A model generated the notes under the pieces. It had not been told where the DNA came from and made no database searches. It saw only the letters and a list, made by a program, of their open reading frames with translations. From Macrosoma leucophasiata (lineage: Eukaryota; Arthropoda; Insecta; Lepidoptera; Hedylidae), in NCBI GenBank assembly GCA_036365455.1, contig JAWQUS010000026.1, positions 14,650,001 through 14,714,000 of the forward strand: DNA of 64,000 bases, given 5' to 3'. Each line of letters opens with the position of its first letter. Position 1 is the stretch's first letter. The translations under genes were made by a program, and so were the position numbers. Positions 52,761 through 63,101 of the stretch are shown piece after piece.

Positions 52761-53023
52761 CAGTACTCAACAATTAATATTGCACATCGAGTCTACGAAA
52801 GAGACGATCGGCTCGTTTCAGTGCTTCGTAGAGCGTTATCTCTGCTGCACACTGCCTACGTAAGCAGTGACAGTCCGGTAACTCCGGTATTGGTCAAAAC
52901 TTGATCAAAATGGTCGACGAACGTCAAATAGGTACGGTGTGAAAGAGATAACGCTCTACAGACCCGAAATAAGCCGAAGTCTCCTTCCTAAGCTCGATGT
53001 GCAATATTTATTGTAGAGCACTG
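52761..53023. mobile_element. mariner-type MITE R2, full length
   Basis: Starts CAGTACTCAACAATTAATAT and ends TTATTGTAGAGCACTG, with TA on both sides (52759-52760, 53024-53025). The CAGTGCTC ends and TA target fit Tc1/mariner. The two arms pair over more than 100 bases. Confidence 0.75.
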
Positions 53024-53089
53024 TATTTATTTTCTATCTTCAGAGAACACTTACACAAATCATTCCACGATCGGTTTGAAATTTTTGAG

Positions 53090-53305
53090 CCAATAATAAA
53101 CAGGGTTCCTCGAATAACGTATCAAGGTGAAAGGGTGTGCTGGTTTGAATAATTCATGAATTTTAAACGAGGAATCAAAGGTGCGGATGAATATTTTAAT
53201 TCTTACTATTTTAAATCTTGTAATTGAAATATTGAATATCGAAATTGAATTCTATTGCAGGAATAACTGTGCAGTCTAATTGTTTTTTTTTGTATGATTA
53301 TTTAT
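53090..53305 (+). repeat. direct repeat partner of 54770-55010
   Basis: AAAGGGTGTGCTGGTTTGAA, GAGGAATCAAAGGTGCGGAT and AAATATTGAATATCGAAATT recur 1.7 kb downstream. Confidence 0.65.
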
Positions 53306-53444
53306 ATTAGTGAAAAAGATGATTCATTTTACATATATAAATAAACGTTTGACCACTAACTCACGTTATGGTAAGTGAAGATGTACCACGTTGATTTAGA
53401 AAATACCTATTCACTCGTGATTTGAAGGTTGTCAGATTGTGTCA

Positions 53445-54472
53445 AACACACGTCCGGATTTGGTACGGATGAGACAGCGGATTCGGTACGCTCCGAACTA
53501 AATCTGCCGGTGTGTAGAGAATAGAAATAGAATAGAATAGAAAAACTTTATTTGTAACAACAACAATAACATATAAAAAAAAAACTAAAACTAAGAACAC
53601 AAAATCAAGGTTGTTACAAAAAGGTCCCCAATTCAGCATAAAACCGATCTTACGAGCGGCGCTGGTCTTCCATTGGGGCCGATTTTGTGACATATAGGAC
53701 CTAAATTACGTCAGCAAAGCGTCTGTCGTATAACTTAAATTTATACCTATACATATAATACTATACTAATTTAAAAGAAAAAAAAATACATAGGTAGGTA
53801 CATACTTATTCTATTATTTATATACTATCTTTCATCCTAATAATTACAGATTTTAATGTCTACAGACAATCGACGACTTTGTTAAAAAATTGCTGATACA
53901 CGTTACACACTTTAACGATGTATGCCTTAACAAAACAAGATAACTAAATAAAAAATAATAGGCGTTATAAGAAATAGTGTATAGTTGTAACGTTAGTTGC
54001 CGTTGCGAACAGTTCTAATGCCATTAGCTTGTCAATCTTGAGATTTGACAATTTGACATATTATAATAACTTATTAACAAATTTAACAATGAAGAATTAC
54101 GATCATAACGCTTAAATTATATTAATAAGAAAAAAGTGCAAATAATAAAAGGAAATAATAATATCCGATGAAAATTATATACCTTGCGTAATATAAACCA
54201 AAAAAGTTACATAATATATACATATCCTCATCTACAGGTAAGCTAAATTAATACAAAGTTCATCAGTTCTTTATTTTGTCCGTGCGACATCAAAAAACAC
54301 TAGTCTCATGTATAAAATCCTCCTCCGACTTCTGATGACGAAATAGAAATAGAAATAGAAATAGAAATAGAATAGAATAGAATAGAATAGAATAGAGGAA
54401 TCCGGCGGACAGAATTATTATTAATCAAGTCCGATGCGGTCCGCTCGCTCGGATTTATCCGGTCGTGTGTTA
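53445..54472. mobile_element. short inverted-repeat element H, split by a LINE
   Basis: AACACACGTCCGGATTTGG at the left and ATCCGGTCGTGTGTTA at the right, with the LINE-like insert 53519-54395 between. Removing it restores the layout of 55202-55367 (in opposite orientation). Confidence 0.6.
53519..54395 (-). mobile_element. LINE-like insertion bordered by (AATAG)n
   Basis: Bounded left by GAATAGAAATAGAATAG then AAAAACTTTATTTGTAACAA (a LINE 3' end in reverse) and right by a longer (AATAG)n run to 54395. It splits a short inverted-repeat element (left half 53445-53518, right half 54396-54472). No coding motif recognised. Confidence 0.5.
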
Positions 54473-54769
54473 CTACTGTTATAGTTCTCAGGAACCAAAT
54501 AGGTCATCAACGTATTCGACTGAGTTGAGGCGATTTTAGAGAGTTTTGAATTCTCTTTTTTCTGTATTGAGAGAATGACATACAAAAATTCGGATCTATT
54601 CAAATACTAAATTGCAATTCTGACAAATTGTAAGACGACAATAAAAATATTAATAAGAAGTAAACTGGACAAATAAAAACGTAGACAAATAAGATATTTC
54701 TTTTCCAAGCTTTTCAGAAAACATTTACATTTTCGTCATTATATCAAAAGTTATTTTTGATGCCAAAAA

Positions 54770-55010
54770 TAAACCGGGTTCCAAAAATATATCAAGGCGA
54801 AAGGGTGTGCTGGTTTGAATTATTCATGAACTGCAAACGAGGAATCAAAGGTGCGGATGGATATTTTAATTCTTACGTTTTTAAATTGTCCCAGGCTCGG
54901 CGGACTTTTATGAAATCTTGTAATTGAAATATTGAATATCGAAATTGAATTCTATTGTCAGAATTATTGTGCAGTCTTTGTGGTTAGTTATTTTTGTATG
55001 ATTATTTTAA
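54770..55010 (+). repeat. direct repeat partner of 53090-53305
   Basis: Same blocks, with about 30 extra bases (GTCCCAGGCTCGGCGGAC) in the middle. Confidence 0.65.
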
Positions 55011-55201
55011 TGAAAAATCAATTATTTTTTATTCTCAAATTTGGGGTTTTCTTATCCTGGTGTATTCAATGTTTTACAACCTTGATAAGTACGTATAGCT
55101 CACACCAAAAACCTTGTTTGTAGAATTTGCCCAATCGCAAAAGTAACTAATGTCACTTATATTTCTATTCTAGAAAGTGGTCTTAATAGTACCTATCTAG
55201 T

Positions 55202-55367
55202 AACACACGACCGGATACGGTCTGACTGAATCCGCGGTCCAAATACGCGCGAGTGGACCGCATCGGACTTGATTAATTATAATTATGTCCGACGGACTCC
55301 TCTACACACGGTCAGATTTGGTTCGGAGCGTACCGAATCCGCTCCGTACCAAATCCGGACGTGTGTT
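55202..55367. mobile_element. short inverted-repeat element H, intact
   Basis: AACACACGACCGGATACGG to AAATCCGGACGTGTGTTA, about 166 bases with related, not identical, termini. Confidence 0.6.
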
Positions 55368-55451
55368 ACTTCTATATTATGTCGCTTATTTGTCCCGTAA
55401 CCCCATGGTTGACTGGCATTAAGTCCGTCATATGTACATTGTGCATAAAAG

Positions 55452-55499
55452 TGTGTTAAATAAATTTTAAAAGTTTTTTTTTAAAATTTATTTAACACA
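55452..55499. repeat. perfect 21-bp AT-rich hairpin
   Basis: TGTGTTAAATAAATTTTAAA and its complement are separated by a T-rich loop. Confidence 0.85.
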
Positions 55500-55829
55500 T
55501 AAAAATAACATAATGTAATTTTTTTTTTAACAATGCATTACTGGTAACTACTGAGGTTTGTCTCAAATGCAAATCTACGTCAAACAATTCAAAACAACAG
55601 ATACTATAACTACATAGTAATATATGAGGATACATTTTTTTTAAACTGACTTTAGTAAAATAAAAATCTACCTATTAGTTAAACGGAATTGAACATACAA
55701 ATACTTTCAAGTTAGATCTTTTATATTATCCAGGAAATAACGTTTTAATACAAGTATAAATAAATAAATAAACTGCATCTAAAGATTTTTGTTTATGAAT
55801 CATTTCAGGTCACGACGATACTCGAATAT

Positions 55830-56118
55830 TTTACTGGTGGTAGAGCTCTAGTGACGGAGCTCGCGGGCGTAGGCACCACGTCATTACCTAATATACTTGC
55901 CGCTAAATGGTAGTGTTCAGCACTATCGTGTTCCGGTCAGGTGGTAATGTACGCCCCTGTAATTTCCGACACAGAGGTATAACACCTTAGGTCTCAGGAG
56001 TGGTAACGCATCTGCATTTCGACCTTGGTCTTTGTGTGGGTGTCTATAGGCTGCAGTCATCACTTTGCATTAATGTGAGCTGCATGCTTGTTTACCACTT
56101 ACATTACATAAAAAAAAA
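55830..56118 (+). mobile_element. Bm1-like SINE, full length
   Basis: TTTTACTGGTGGTAGAGCTC to CTTACATTACATAAAAAAAA; all blocks present. Confidence 0.7.
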
Positions 56119-56704
56119 CTCGGAGACCTCCCTTTTGTAACACACTGCCATATCTCTAGGGAAATTAGTTCGTTAATTATTCATAGCCCACGATTACTTC
56201 TAATCCCTGTTTCTCTCTCGCTTCCTCTTTCACAGAGATAGACAGAGCAATAGAGCTGTTAATAAAAACAAATTGATAAACTTTCCCACGTTTCCTGTTA
56301 ATCAATAGTAATAGATTCCCGGCAAACAAGGAATTACACAAGGATTTGTTGTTCCCCTAACCCAAATTTCTACGTCTGCAATCCCGGCAAATCCCGTATC
56401 AGCGATAATAGGTGCAAATTTCCAGGAATCCCGCGGGCTCCCGTATCCCGGCGCTCAGCCACGTTCCCGGGGATTACGGGGTTTAATCCTTTCAATGACA
56501 ATCGATTACAATACAGCGTTCTAAGCTCGCTGCAGTTGGATATTTTCCAGTTAGTTTTTCATTTAATCCCCTTCCAAGCTTTTGTGAAATAGGTCGTGGA
56601 AGATGTTGCAGGTAACAGAAATGTGGTTTATTTTTACGTTGAATACTTTGTTATTTAATTTTCTAAAAAATTAAAATATGCTTCCAAGAAGCAGTCAGAC
56701 AACT
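56119..56704. other. unassigned DNA
   Basis: No repeat recognised; GGGATTACGGGGTTTAATCC-like words near 56470 have no partner. Confidence 0.4.
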
Positions 56705-57250
56705 GAACAATGGAGAGTTTTGGCGAGAATCTTGAAAGAAGCGTGTGGTGCTCTTATTTTATTTCATTTACTTGGTGTATTTTTAGTTATCTATACTTAT
56801 AATAAAACTGTAGAAGTGTGAATTCTGCACATAAAAAATATTGAAAAAATAAATACCGGGATGTTATTAGATCGATACCGAACACAAATATGTGATTAGA
56901 TTTTTTTTTGTCTCTCTGTCTGTCTGTCTTTTCAAGCATCACAGAAAAACTACCGGTCCGATTACGATGAAACTTGATATAATTATACTTTGACCTTTGG
57001 CGTACAACACTGGGTTACTTTTTAAACCGGAAGAATGTCTGTTTGTCTGTGTGTTTCTGCTTGCTAATTTCAGAAATGGCTTATCCGATTTGCAGTTTCA
57101 CTAATATATTGTGGTAAGTTTTACTAAACATTTAGTGTTTGCTTCGTGTCAATCGGTTCAGAAATACAAAAGTTATGACAATTTAAAGAATCATGTCGAA
57201 TATTTTTAACTATTCTGTATCTATCTTCTATCTTTAAGGGGGTTTCGTAC
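56705..57250 (+). repeat. repeat R4, abutting the minisatellite
   Basis: GAGAGTTTTGGCGAGAATCT to GGGGGTTTCGTACCTACG. The first about 60 bases are the reverse complement of the R3 right end. The first minisatellite unit follows directly. Confidence 0.6.
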
Positions 57251-57255
57251 CTACG

Positions 57256-58005
57256 CCAAGCGTCTTGACGCCCAGCCTCCCTACGCCCAGTATCCCGACG
57301 TCAAGCGTCCCGACGTCAAGCGTCCCGACGCCCAGCGTTCCGAAGCCCAGCGTCCCAACGCCCAGCGTCCCGACGTCAAGCGTTCCGACGCCCAACGTCC
57401 CGACGCCAAGCGTCTTGACGCCCAGCGTCCCTACGCCCAGTATCCCGACGTCAAGCGTCCCGACGACAAGCGTCCCGACGCCCAGCGTCTCGACGCCCAG
57501 CGTCCCGACGTCAAGCGTTCCGACGCCCAAAGTCCCGACGCCAAGCGTCTTGATGCCCAGCGTCCCTACGCCCAGTATCCCGACATCAAGCGTCCCGACG
57601 TCAAGCGTCCGAACGTCAAGCGTCTCGACGCCCAGCGTTCTGACGCCCAGCGTCCCGACGCCCAGCGTCCCGACGTCCAGCGTCCCGACGTCGAGCATCT
57701 CGACACCCAGCGTCCCGATGCCCAGCTTCCCGACGTCGAGCGTCTCGACGCCCAGCGTCCCGACGCCCAGCATCCCGACGCCCAGCGTTCCGATGCCCAG
57801 CGTCCCGACGCCCAGTGTCCCGACGTCAAGCGTCCCGACGTCAAGCGTCCCGACGCCCAGCATCCCGACGTCGAGCGTCTTGATGCCCAGCGTCCCGACG
57901 CCCAGCGTCCAAACGTCGAGCTTCGCGACGCCCAGCGTCCCGACGTCGAAAGTCGCGACGCCCAGCGTCCCAACGTCAAGCGTCTCGACGCCCAGCGTCT
58001 TCCAA
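57256..58005. repeat. 15-bp minisatellite, block 1 (about 50 units)
   Basis: The unit CCCAGCGTCCCGACG alternates with variants such as TCAAGCGTCCCGACG. It is much more GC-rich than its surroundings. A higher-order pattern is visible: the run beginning CCAAGCGTCTTGACG recurs at 57256, 57406 and 57541 (10 and 9 units apart). Long open frames on both strands follow from the unit being a multiple of three and are not taken as genes. Confidence 0.9.
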
Positions 58006-58009
58006 TCAG

Positions 58010-59640
58010 TTTCAGCAAGTTCATTATTAATTGCATTGTAGTTACCCTTATTATAAAAATAGCGCAGAAAACTTTGAGGTTTTAATGTGGTTTGTGGTGT
58101 AAATCAATCGGTACCAGTGGTTCCTTACATTCAGAAACTAATACATCACGGTTCGATAAAACCAAATCTAATAATTTATTGTAATTATTTTTAACCCAAT
58201 TATATTGCTGTAAATCATACGTGACTAGTTCATCGACTAAAAAATACTCATCAGCACTAGAAACATTAGAAGGTTTTAAGTAATTATGGTTCATGTAGCG
58301 CTCCCATTTAATATTAGATAAGTTGAAGTCTCCCAAGATAAAGAATTTGTCGTCCGAATTTGATAATAAAATCTCACCCACTTTCTCCAAGTATCTGCGC
58401 AGTTGATCCGAGTAAGGGTAGCCCTCCTTCTGACCAATAACGTAAACACAACTGACATGTAAGTTCATACAGGTATCATCGGTATGTTTGAGATTAATTG
58501 TGAGCCATATGTCTTCTGCTGATGAATGAAAAAGCGGTTGAGCCGTCACCGGAATGCTTTTGCGTATAGCAATCAGCACTCCCCCACCATATATCTGGTC
58601 TAAGGCATCATACTCGCGATCACGTCGCCACACAATATACCTTTCATCAAACAACGACGACGAAGAAATACACTCAGGGAGCCACGTCTCAGTGAGTACT
58701 ATAACATCATGATTATTTAAGCACAAGTTACGATAAAAGTCGGATAGTTTTGTTCTTAATCCCCTGACGTTTTGATAGTAAACTCGAAGGTTAATATAAT
58801 TATTTTTAATCCCTGCCATTTTTATTTGAAACATTTAATAAAATACACATAAATAAGTCTATCATAATGATATTACAAGACAGCACGACTGAGTAAAAAA
58901 ATTTTGTACCTTCAACAGTAGAGTATGACCCTTTCATAAAAGAATAACAAAAACAAGTACCTACACATAGGCAATAAAAGCGGAAATTATAATAATTTAT
59001 TTCATTTAGTGTATAATTATCATGAAGTTCATAACTTAATAATTGGCAAATTAAGAAGTAAAATAAAAACGTAAAAATACAATTACAGTAAAGTAAATTA
59101 TTTTCATTAAAATCAAGCATAAAAGCATCTAACATTCAACGATATTGTCAGTATTACTAAAATGTGGAGATCATAATCTGACAAGAAGTCAGACAAGATT
59201 AGTAAGTTACACTTACCTATTGTTATAAATACTTCACTGACATTAACATGAGTTGGTGCAAAGGTTTGAGGTCGGCAAGAATAACGTGACTTACGACTGA
59301 CAATATTTTTAATGAAACTATTCGTAATAAATACGTAAATAACATAGTTACCTATCAAATTTAATTCAGTTGTGACATTAAACCTGATGCAATCATATGT
59401 AAAAAGTAACTGAAGTAGTTTAAAAAGTAATAATTCGTTGTACCTACGTGTAAAAATTATATATGCGTACTTGTTATCTGAAATTTTAATAATATTATTC
59501 TTGAAGACATCACCACAAGAAAACATTTCAATGTTTATAATTAGGTAGTAATTGTAGTAAGCGGTTATAGCGAAGAGCAATGCAGTATGGCGGCAGAATG
59601 AGCGAAACAGCAGTATGCAAATAGCGTGAGTACGAATAGA
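58010..59640 (-). mobile_element. non-LTR retrotransposon fragment (endonuclease part) between two minisatellite blocks
   Basis: Minus-strand LINE fragment. It carries the apurinic-type endonuclease frame (58082-58834) and, after a frame break, sequence reading INNELAETDW near 58015-58040, where related elements lead into the RT. The RT and 3' end are absent: the fragment stops abruptly against the 15-bp minisatellite. The part above 58834 has no coding support and may be 5' UTR or other DNA. Loss of the 3' half is unusual for LINEs, which normally lose the 5' end. Confidence 0.65.
58082..58834 (-). pseudogene. LINE endonuclease domain (CR1/jockey type)
   Basis: A 250-codon frame with the standard blocks of a non-LTR element endonuclease, which nicks target DNA to prime reverse transcription. 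Blocks are YYQNVRGLRTKL (19-30), VIVLTETWL (44-52, catalytic Glu49), GGGVLIAIRK (83-92), FFILGDFN (164-171, catalytic Asp and Asn) and LLDLVLSN (221-228). The final catalytic His region is PIDLHHKPH (242-250), where the frame ends; related proteins normally continue past it into the RT, so a frameshift is inferred just there. Upstream in-frame sequence gives no recognisable ORF1. The likely start is one of the first two Met codons (residue 1 or 6). Confidence 0.8.
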
Positions 59641-59645
59641 TGATG

Positions 59646-60072
59646 CCCAGCTGCCCGATGTCAAGCGTCTCGACGCCCAGCGTCCCGACGCCAAGCGTCC
59701 CGACGCTCAGCGTCCCGACGCCAAGCGTCCCGACGCCCAGCGTCCCGACGCCTTGCGTCCCGACGCCCAGCGTCCTGACGCCCAGCTTCCCGACGCCCAG
59801 CTTCCCGACGCCCAGCGTCCCGACGCCCAGCGTCCCGACGCCCAGCGTCCAGACGCCCAGCGTCCCGACGCCCAGCGTCCCGACGTCCAGCGTCCCAACG
59901 CCCATCGTCCCGACGTCGAGCGTTTCGACGCCCAGCGTCCCGACGTCGAGCGTCTCGATGCCCAGCGTCCCGACGCCGAGAGTCCCGAGCTGAGCGACGG
60001 GACGCTGGGAGTCGAGACGCTCGACGTCCCGACACCGAGAGTCTCGACGCCCAGCGTCCCGACGTCAAGCGT
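59646..60072. repeat. 15-bp minisatellite, block 2 (about 28 units)
   Basis: The same unit, more uniform than block 1. At about 59990-60025 a stretch is inverted (GGGACGCTGGGAGTCGAGAC), then normal orientation returns. Confidence 0.9.
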
Positions 60073-60078
60073 CGTAGT

Positions 60079-60325
60079 AGTGAACTGTTTATTATGTCAT
60101 TCAAATGAGTTACAGTCAGTCATTCGAGTAAAGCGATGGCTTCCAAAACGTTTACAATGAAGTTTTGAAGGCAACCTGATAGGATGTTTTCGCACTGTTA
60201 TTCTATTTCAATTCATACGGGCACTGTAATAAACCTATATCAAACAAAACGCCATCAACTCAAGAAAACGAAATAAAATAAGAGAGACGCCTCTTTCCAG
60301 GTTCCCGCCAAAACTCCGACTGACC
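60079..60325 (+). repeat. repeat R3 next to the minisatellite
   Basis: GTGAACTGTTTATTATGTCA to GTTCCCGCCAAAACTCC. It starts directly after the second minisatellite block. Confidence 0.55.
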
Positions 60326-60415
60326 ATTTGAATTGAAGTGTTTTGATTTTTGAACGAATAATTCGAAGACGCGGGCGTCACTAAACGGCACTGTTACACT
60401 ACAGTATTCAAGTTA

Positions 60416-60642
60416 CAGTGCTCATCAAGCAATATTGCACATCGAGCCTATGAAAGTGATGATCGGCTCGTTTCGACTTTGTAGAGCGTTATCTCTGTTG
60501 CACACTGCCTACGTAAGCACTGACAGTTTGGTATTGGTCAGAACTTGATCAAAATGGTCAATAAACGTCAAATAGGTACGGTGCGAAAGAGATAACGCTC
60601 TACAGACCCGAAATAAGCCGCAGTCTCCTTCCTAGGCTCGAT
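60416..60642. mobile_element. mariner-type MITE R2, right end lost
   Basis: CAGTGCTCATCAAGCAATAT start, inner GAGCGTTATCTCT arms; it stops at GGCTCGATGG. Confidence 0.65.
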
Positions 60643-60659
60643 GGTTTTAGTACCCTTGC

Positions 60660-60875
60660 AAAAAATATTGCACATCAATCCTACGAAAGAGACAATCGGC
60701 TAGTTACGAGTTCGTAGAGCGTTATCTCTGCTACACACTGCCTTCGTAAGCACTGATAGTCCGGTGTTGGTCAGAACTTGATTAAAATGGGCGATAAACA
60801 TCACATAGGTAAGGTGCGAAAGAAATAACGCTCCACAGACCCGAAATAAGCCGAAGTCTCCTTCGTAATCAGATC
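60660..60875. mobile_element. mariner-type MITE R2, ends lost
   Basis: AATATTGCACATCAATCCTA to CCGAAGTCTCCTTCG. It follows directly on the previous copy in the same orientation. Confidence 0.6.
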
Positions 60876-60899
60876 GATCTACAGCATTTTATCCACATT

Positions 60900-61185
60900 A
60901 AGATTTTTGGCTTTAAGCTGGATTTTCTTTTTTACGCGGTGAAACCTATCATGGGCATCCACCGTCAAGGTAAATCGGATGCCATCAGTAGTATAGTCAC
61001 AGGCTCTACCGAGCCCTCCACAGTTACAGCTTTTTGGACAAAACCAATGCATTTGGCGTGCGGAACACCTGTATGCTGGAGCCTCTACTCCGTACGTGCG
61101 ACGGACGTCTCCGAGTCCAACGACCTGAGGTCTCTGCCCGCACCTTTCACAACAACAGACGTCTTAAAACGGTGACGATGGAGGG
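60900..61185 (-). other. unassigned segment with a minus-strand frame
   Basis: Minus-strand translation includes CNCGGLGRACDYTTDG and RFTLTVDAHDRF, rather protein-like, but interrupted by a stop near the start and with no recognised family. A SINE follows at 61188. It may be a decayed element protein. Confidence 0.2.
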
Positions 61186-61187
61186 AT

Positions 61188-61482
61188 TTTTTTTATGTAA
61201 TGGAAGTGGCAAACAAGCATGCAGTTCACATTGATGTTAAGTGATGACTGCAGCCTATAGACACCAAGACCAAGGTCAAAATGCAGATGCGTTACCACTC
61301 CTGAGACCTAAGTTGTTATGCCTCTATGCCGGAAATTACGGCCGTTTAATTTAGGGCCGTACATTACCACCTGACCAGAACACGATAATGCTGAACACTA
61401 CCATTTAGCGGCAAGTATATTAGGTAATGCGGTGGTGCCTACACCCGCGAGCTCCGTCACTGGAGCTCTGCCACCAGTAAAT
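61188..61482 (-). mobile_element. Bm1-like SINE, full length
   Basis: TTTTTTTTATGTAATGGAAG to GAGCTCTGCCACCAGTAAA, with a small insertion near ACGGCCGTTTAATTTAGGGC. Confidence 0.7.
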
Positions 61483-62039
61483 TCGAACATATAAGGATTC
61501 CATGATAACATTGTTTGAAACTACACAAAAATGCCCTTTTTTCAACAATCCCACTGAGTAAACTTAACGGAGAACACGTACAGATACGGAAGTTAACGTT
61601 TATCAAATAATTTGACTCAGACGACAAGTTCTTTCAAAACAAGTATCCTGTTCAAAAGTCACCGGGAAATTGGGACCAAGTAATTCACACCACCGTCCCC
61701 GTAAAATGTTTCGATAATATTAATATTCAATTACTTCGCGAAGGATGGCTTCGCAAGGGAAATTTTTAGCCGAGTTTGGAATCAATTAAAAGTTTAATTT
61801 GAATAATTATGAATTCAACGGTTAATTGGATTCTTGCGGATGACATGTATTAATGGTGTATAATAATGAGTGTTTAGTATGCTTTAATTGTCTAAGTTCT
61901 GGGATTTTGAGTTTCTGATGGAACATCATTAGCGTTGGTGACGACCTGTATGTGTTCACGACAAATCCTTGTGAACTTCCCATTTCTCTTATTTTATGTC
62001 CCGAAAGTAACGAATAAGTAATTCTATAGAAGTGTAACT
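61483..62039. other. unassigned AT-rich DNA
   Basis: Nothing recognised between the SINE and the RTE-like tail. Confidence 0.4.
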
Positions 62040-62300
62040 CTCATCATCTCCACTGCTGAACGTAGGCCTCTCCCAGAGACTTCCACAATGACCTATTCTG
62101 GGCGGTCTGCATCCAACGGCTCCCCGCAATCTTGATTAAGTCGTCGGTCCATCTCATGGGGGGTAATCCTGTACTGTGTCTTCATACACGTGGTTGCCAC
62201 TCGAGGACCTTTCGTACCCATCGGTTATCAGTTCGTCGAGCGATGTGATCCCCCCATTGCCACTTCAACGTACTAATACTCCGGGCTATGTCGGTTACAA
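62040..62300 (-). pseudogene. RTE-like LINE C-terminal tail, broken
   Basis: Minus-strand translation gives WGDHIARRTDNRWVRKVLEW, a stop near 62182, and in another frame MRWTDDLIKIAGSRWMQTAQ followed by SLGEAYVQQW and a stop. This GHIARRTD...RWTDDL...GEAYVQQW tail is well known at the end of insect RTE-like elements. A stop and a frameshift show decay. A Bm1-like SINE fragment sits directly beyond its 5' side (62315-62395). Confidence 0.7.
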
Positions 62301-62314
62301 CAAAAACAACTTTT

Positions 62315-62395
62315 GACTGGTGGTAGAGCTCCAGTGACGGAGCTCGCGGGCGTAGGCACAACCGCATTACCTAATATACTTGCCTCTAAATGATA
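62315..62395 (+). mobile_element. Bm1-like SINE 5' fragment
   Basis: TGACTGGTGGTAGAGCTCCA to CTTGCCTCTAAATGATA. It lies between an RTE-like LINE tail and a copy of repeat R3. Confidence 0.6.
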
Positions 62396-62660
62396 TAGGT
62401 TTATAACAGTGCCCGTGTTTAGGGAAATAGAATAACAGTGCGAAAACACGTCCTTTCAGGATGCCTCCAAAACTTCATTGTAAACGTTTTGGAAGCCATC
62501 GCTTTACTCGAATGACTGACTGTAACTCATTTGACTGACATAATAAACAGTTCACTAACTGATTAATACTAACTTTTACGGTGCTTAAATACGAAATAAT
62601 CGAAATATCGTGTTTCTTGACTCTGGTAATATGCGTAACTGCGACGCCATAACAACTAAA
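62396..62660 (-). repeat. repeat R3
   Basis: Reverse copy: AGGTTTATAACAGTGCCCGT to GGTAATATGCGTAACTGCGA. Confidence 0.55.
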
Positions 62661-62793
62661 AAAAAACCTTAGCTGATATATCCCCGTTGTATTATGTTGT
62701 TTTCTCGAATCTCTACATTACCAATCCATCAGAGAATTACCTTAAAGTTTTTAAAAAGACGATTTCATTCAGACAAATTCCTTATCTTACAAG

Positions 62794-63092
62794 CATAGAG
62801 CAACACGGGCCACCGGCCGCGGCGGACCGGAAGGGACTAGCCATTGCGTTTATCGATGCAAAATAGTCTGATATTTTTTGCGGGGGGTAATGCGTGTGAC
62901 ACACACGCACACTACAAAAATCGTCTATTACTACGAAACTCACACCTTGACTGTAACAAAATACATAAACAATTTCACGCACACATTTAAACATCCAGGC
63001 GACAGGCATAGGCCTCCTTGGGCTTGTACTTTGACAGAGGGGAATGCCTGCATATGACTCCGGTCCGTCGCACCTCGGCCGGTGGTTCTATG
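62794..63092. mobile_element. MITE F (hAT-type)
   Basis: CATAGAGCAACACGGG to GGTGGTTCTATG, flanked by CTTACAAG on both sides (62786-62793, 63094-63101; a preceding T also matches). Body inverted relative to 44400-44708. Confidence 0.75.
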
Positions 63093-63101
63093 TCTTACAA
63101 G

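Noticed and set aside
57234..58041. Long open frames on both strands over the minisatellite (P-S-V-P-T and G-V-G-T-L type repeats)
   Set aside because: The 15-base unit keeps every frame open; frames exist on both strands and in several phases, and a LINE interrupts the array. No sign of a gene.
57256..60072. CRISPR array
   Set aside because: Units are contiguous 15-mers without spacers; the genome is eukaryotic.
59528..60160. Open frames with R-R-D-A-G and S-V-P-T repeats
   Set aside because: Same cause as above: simple repeat in block 2 of the minisatellite.
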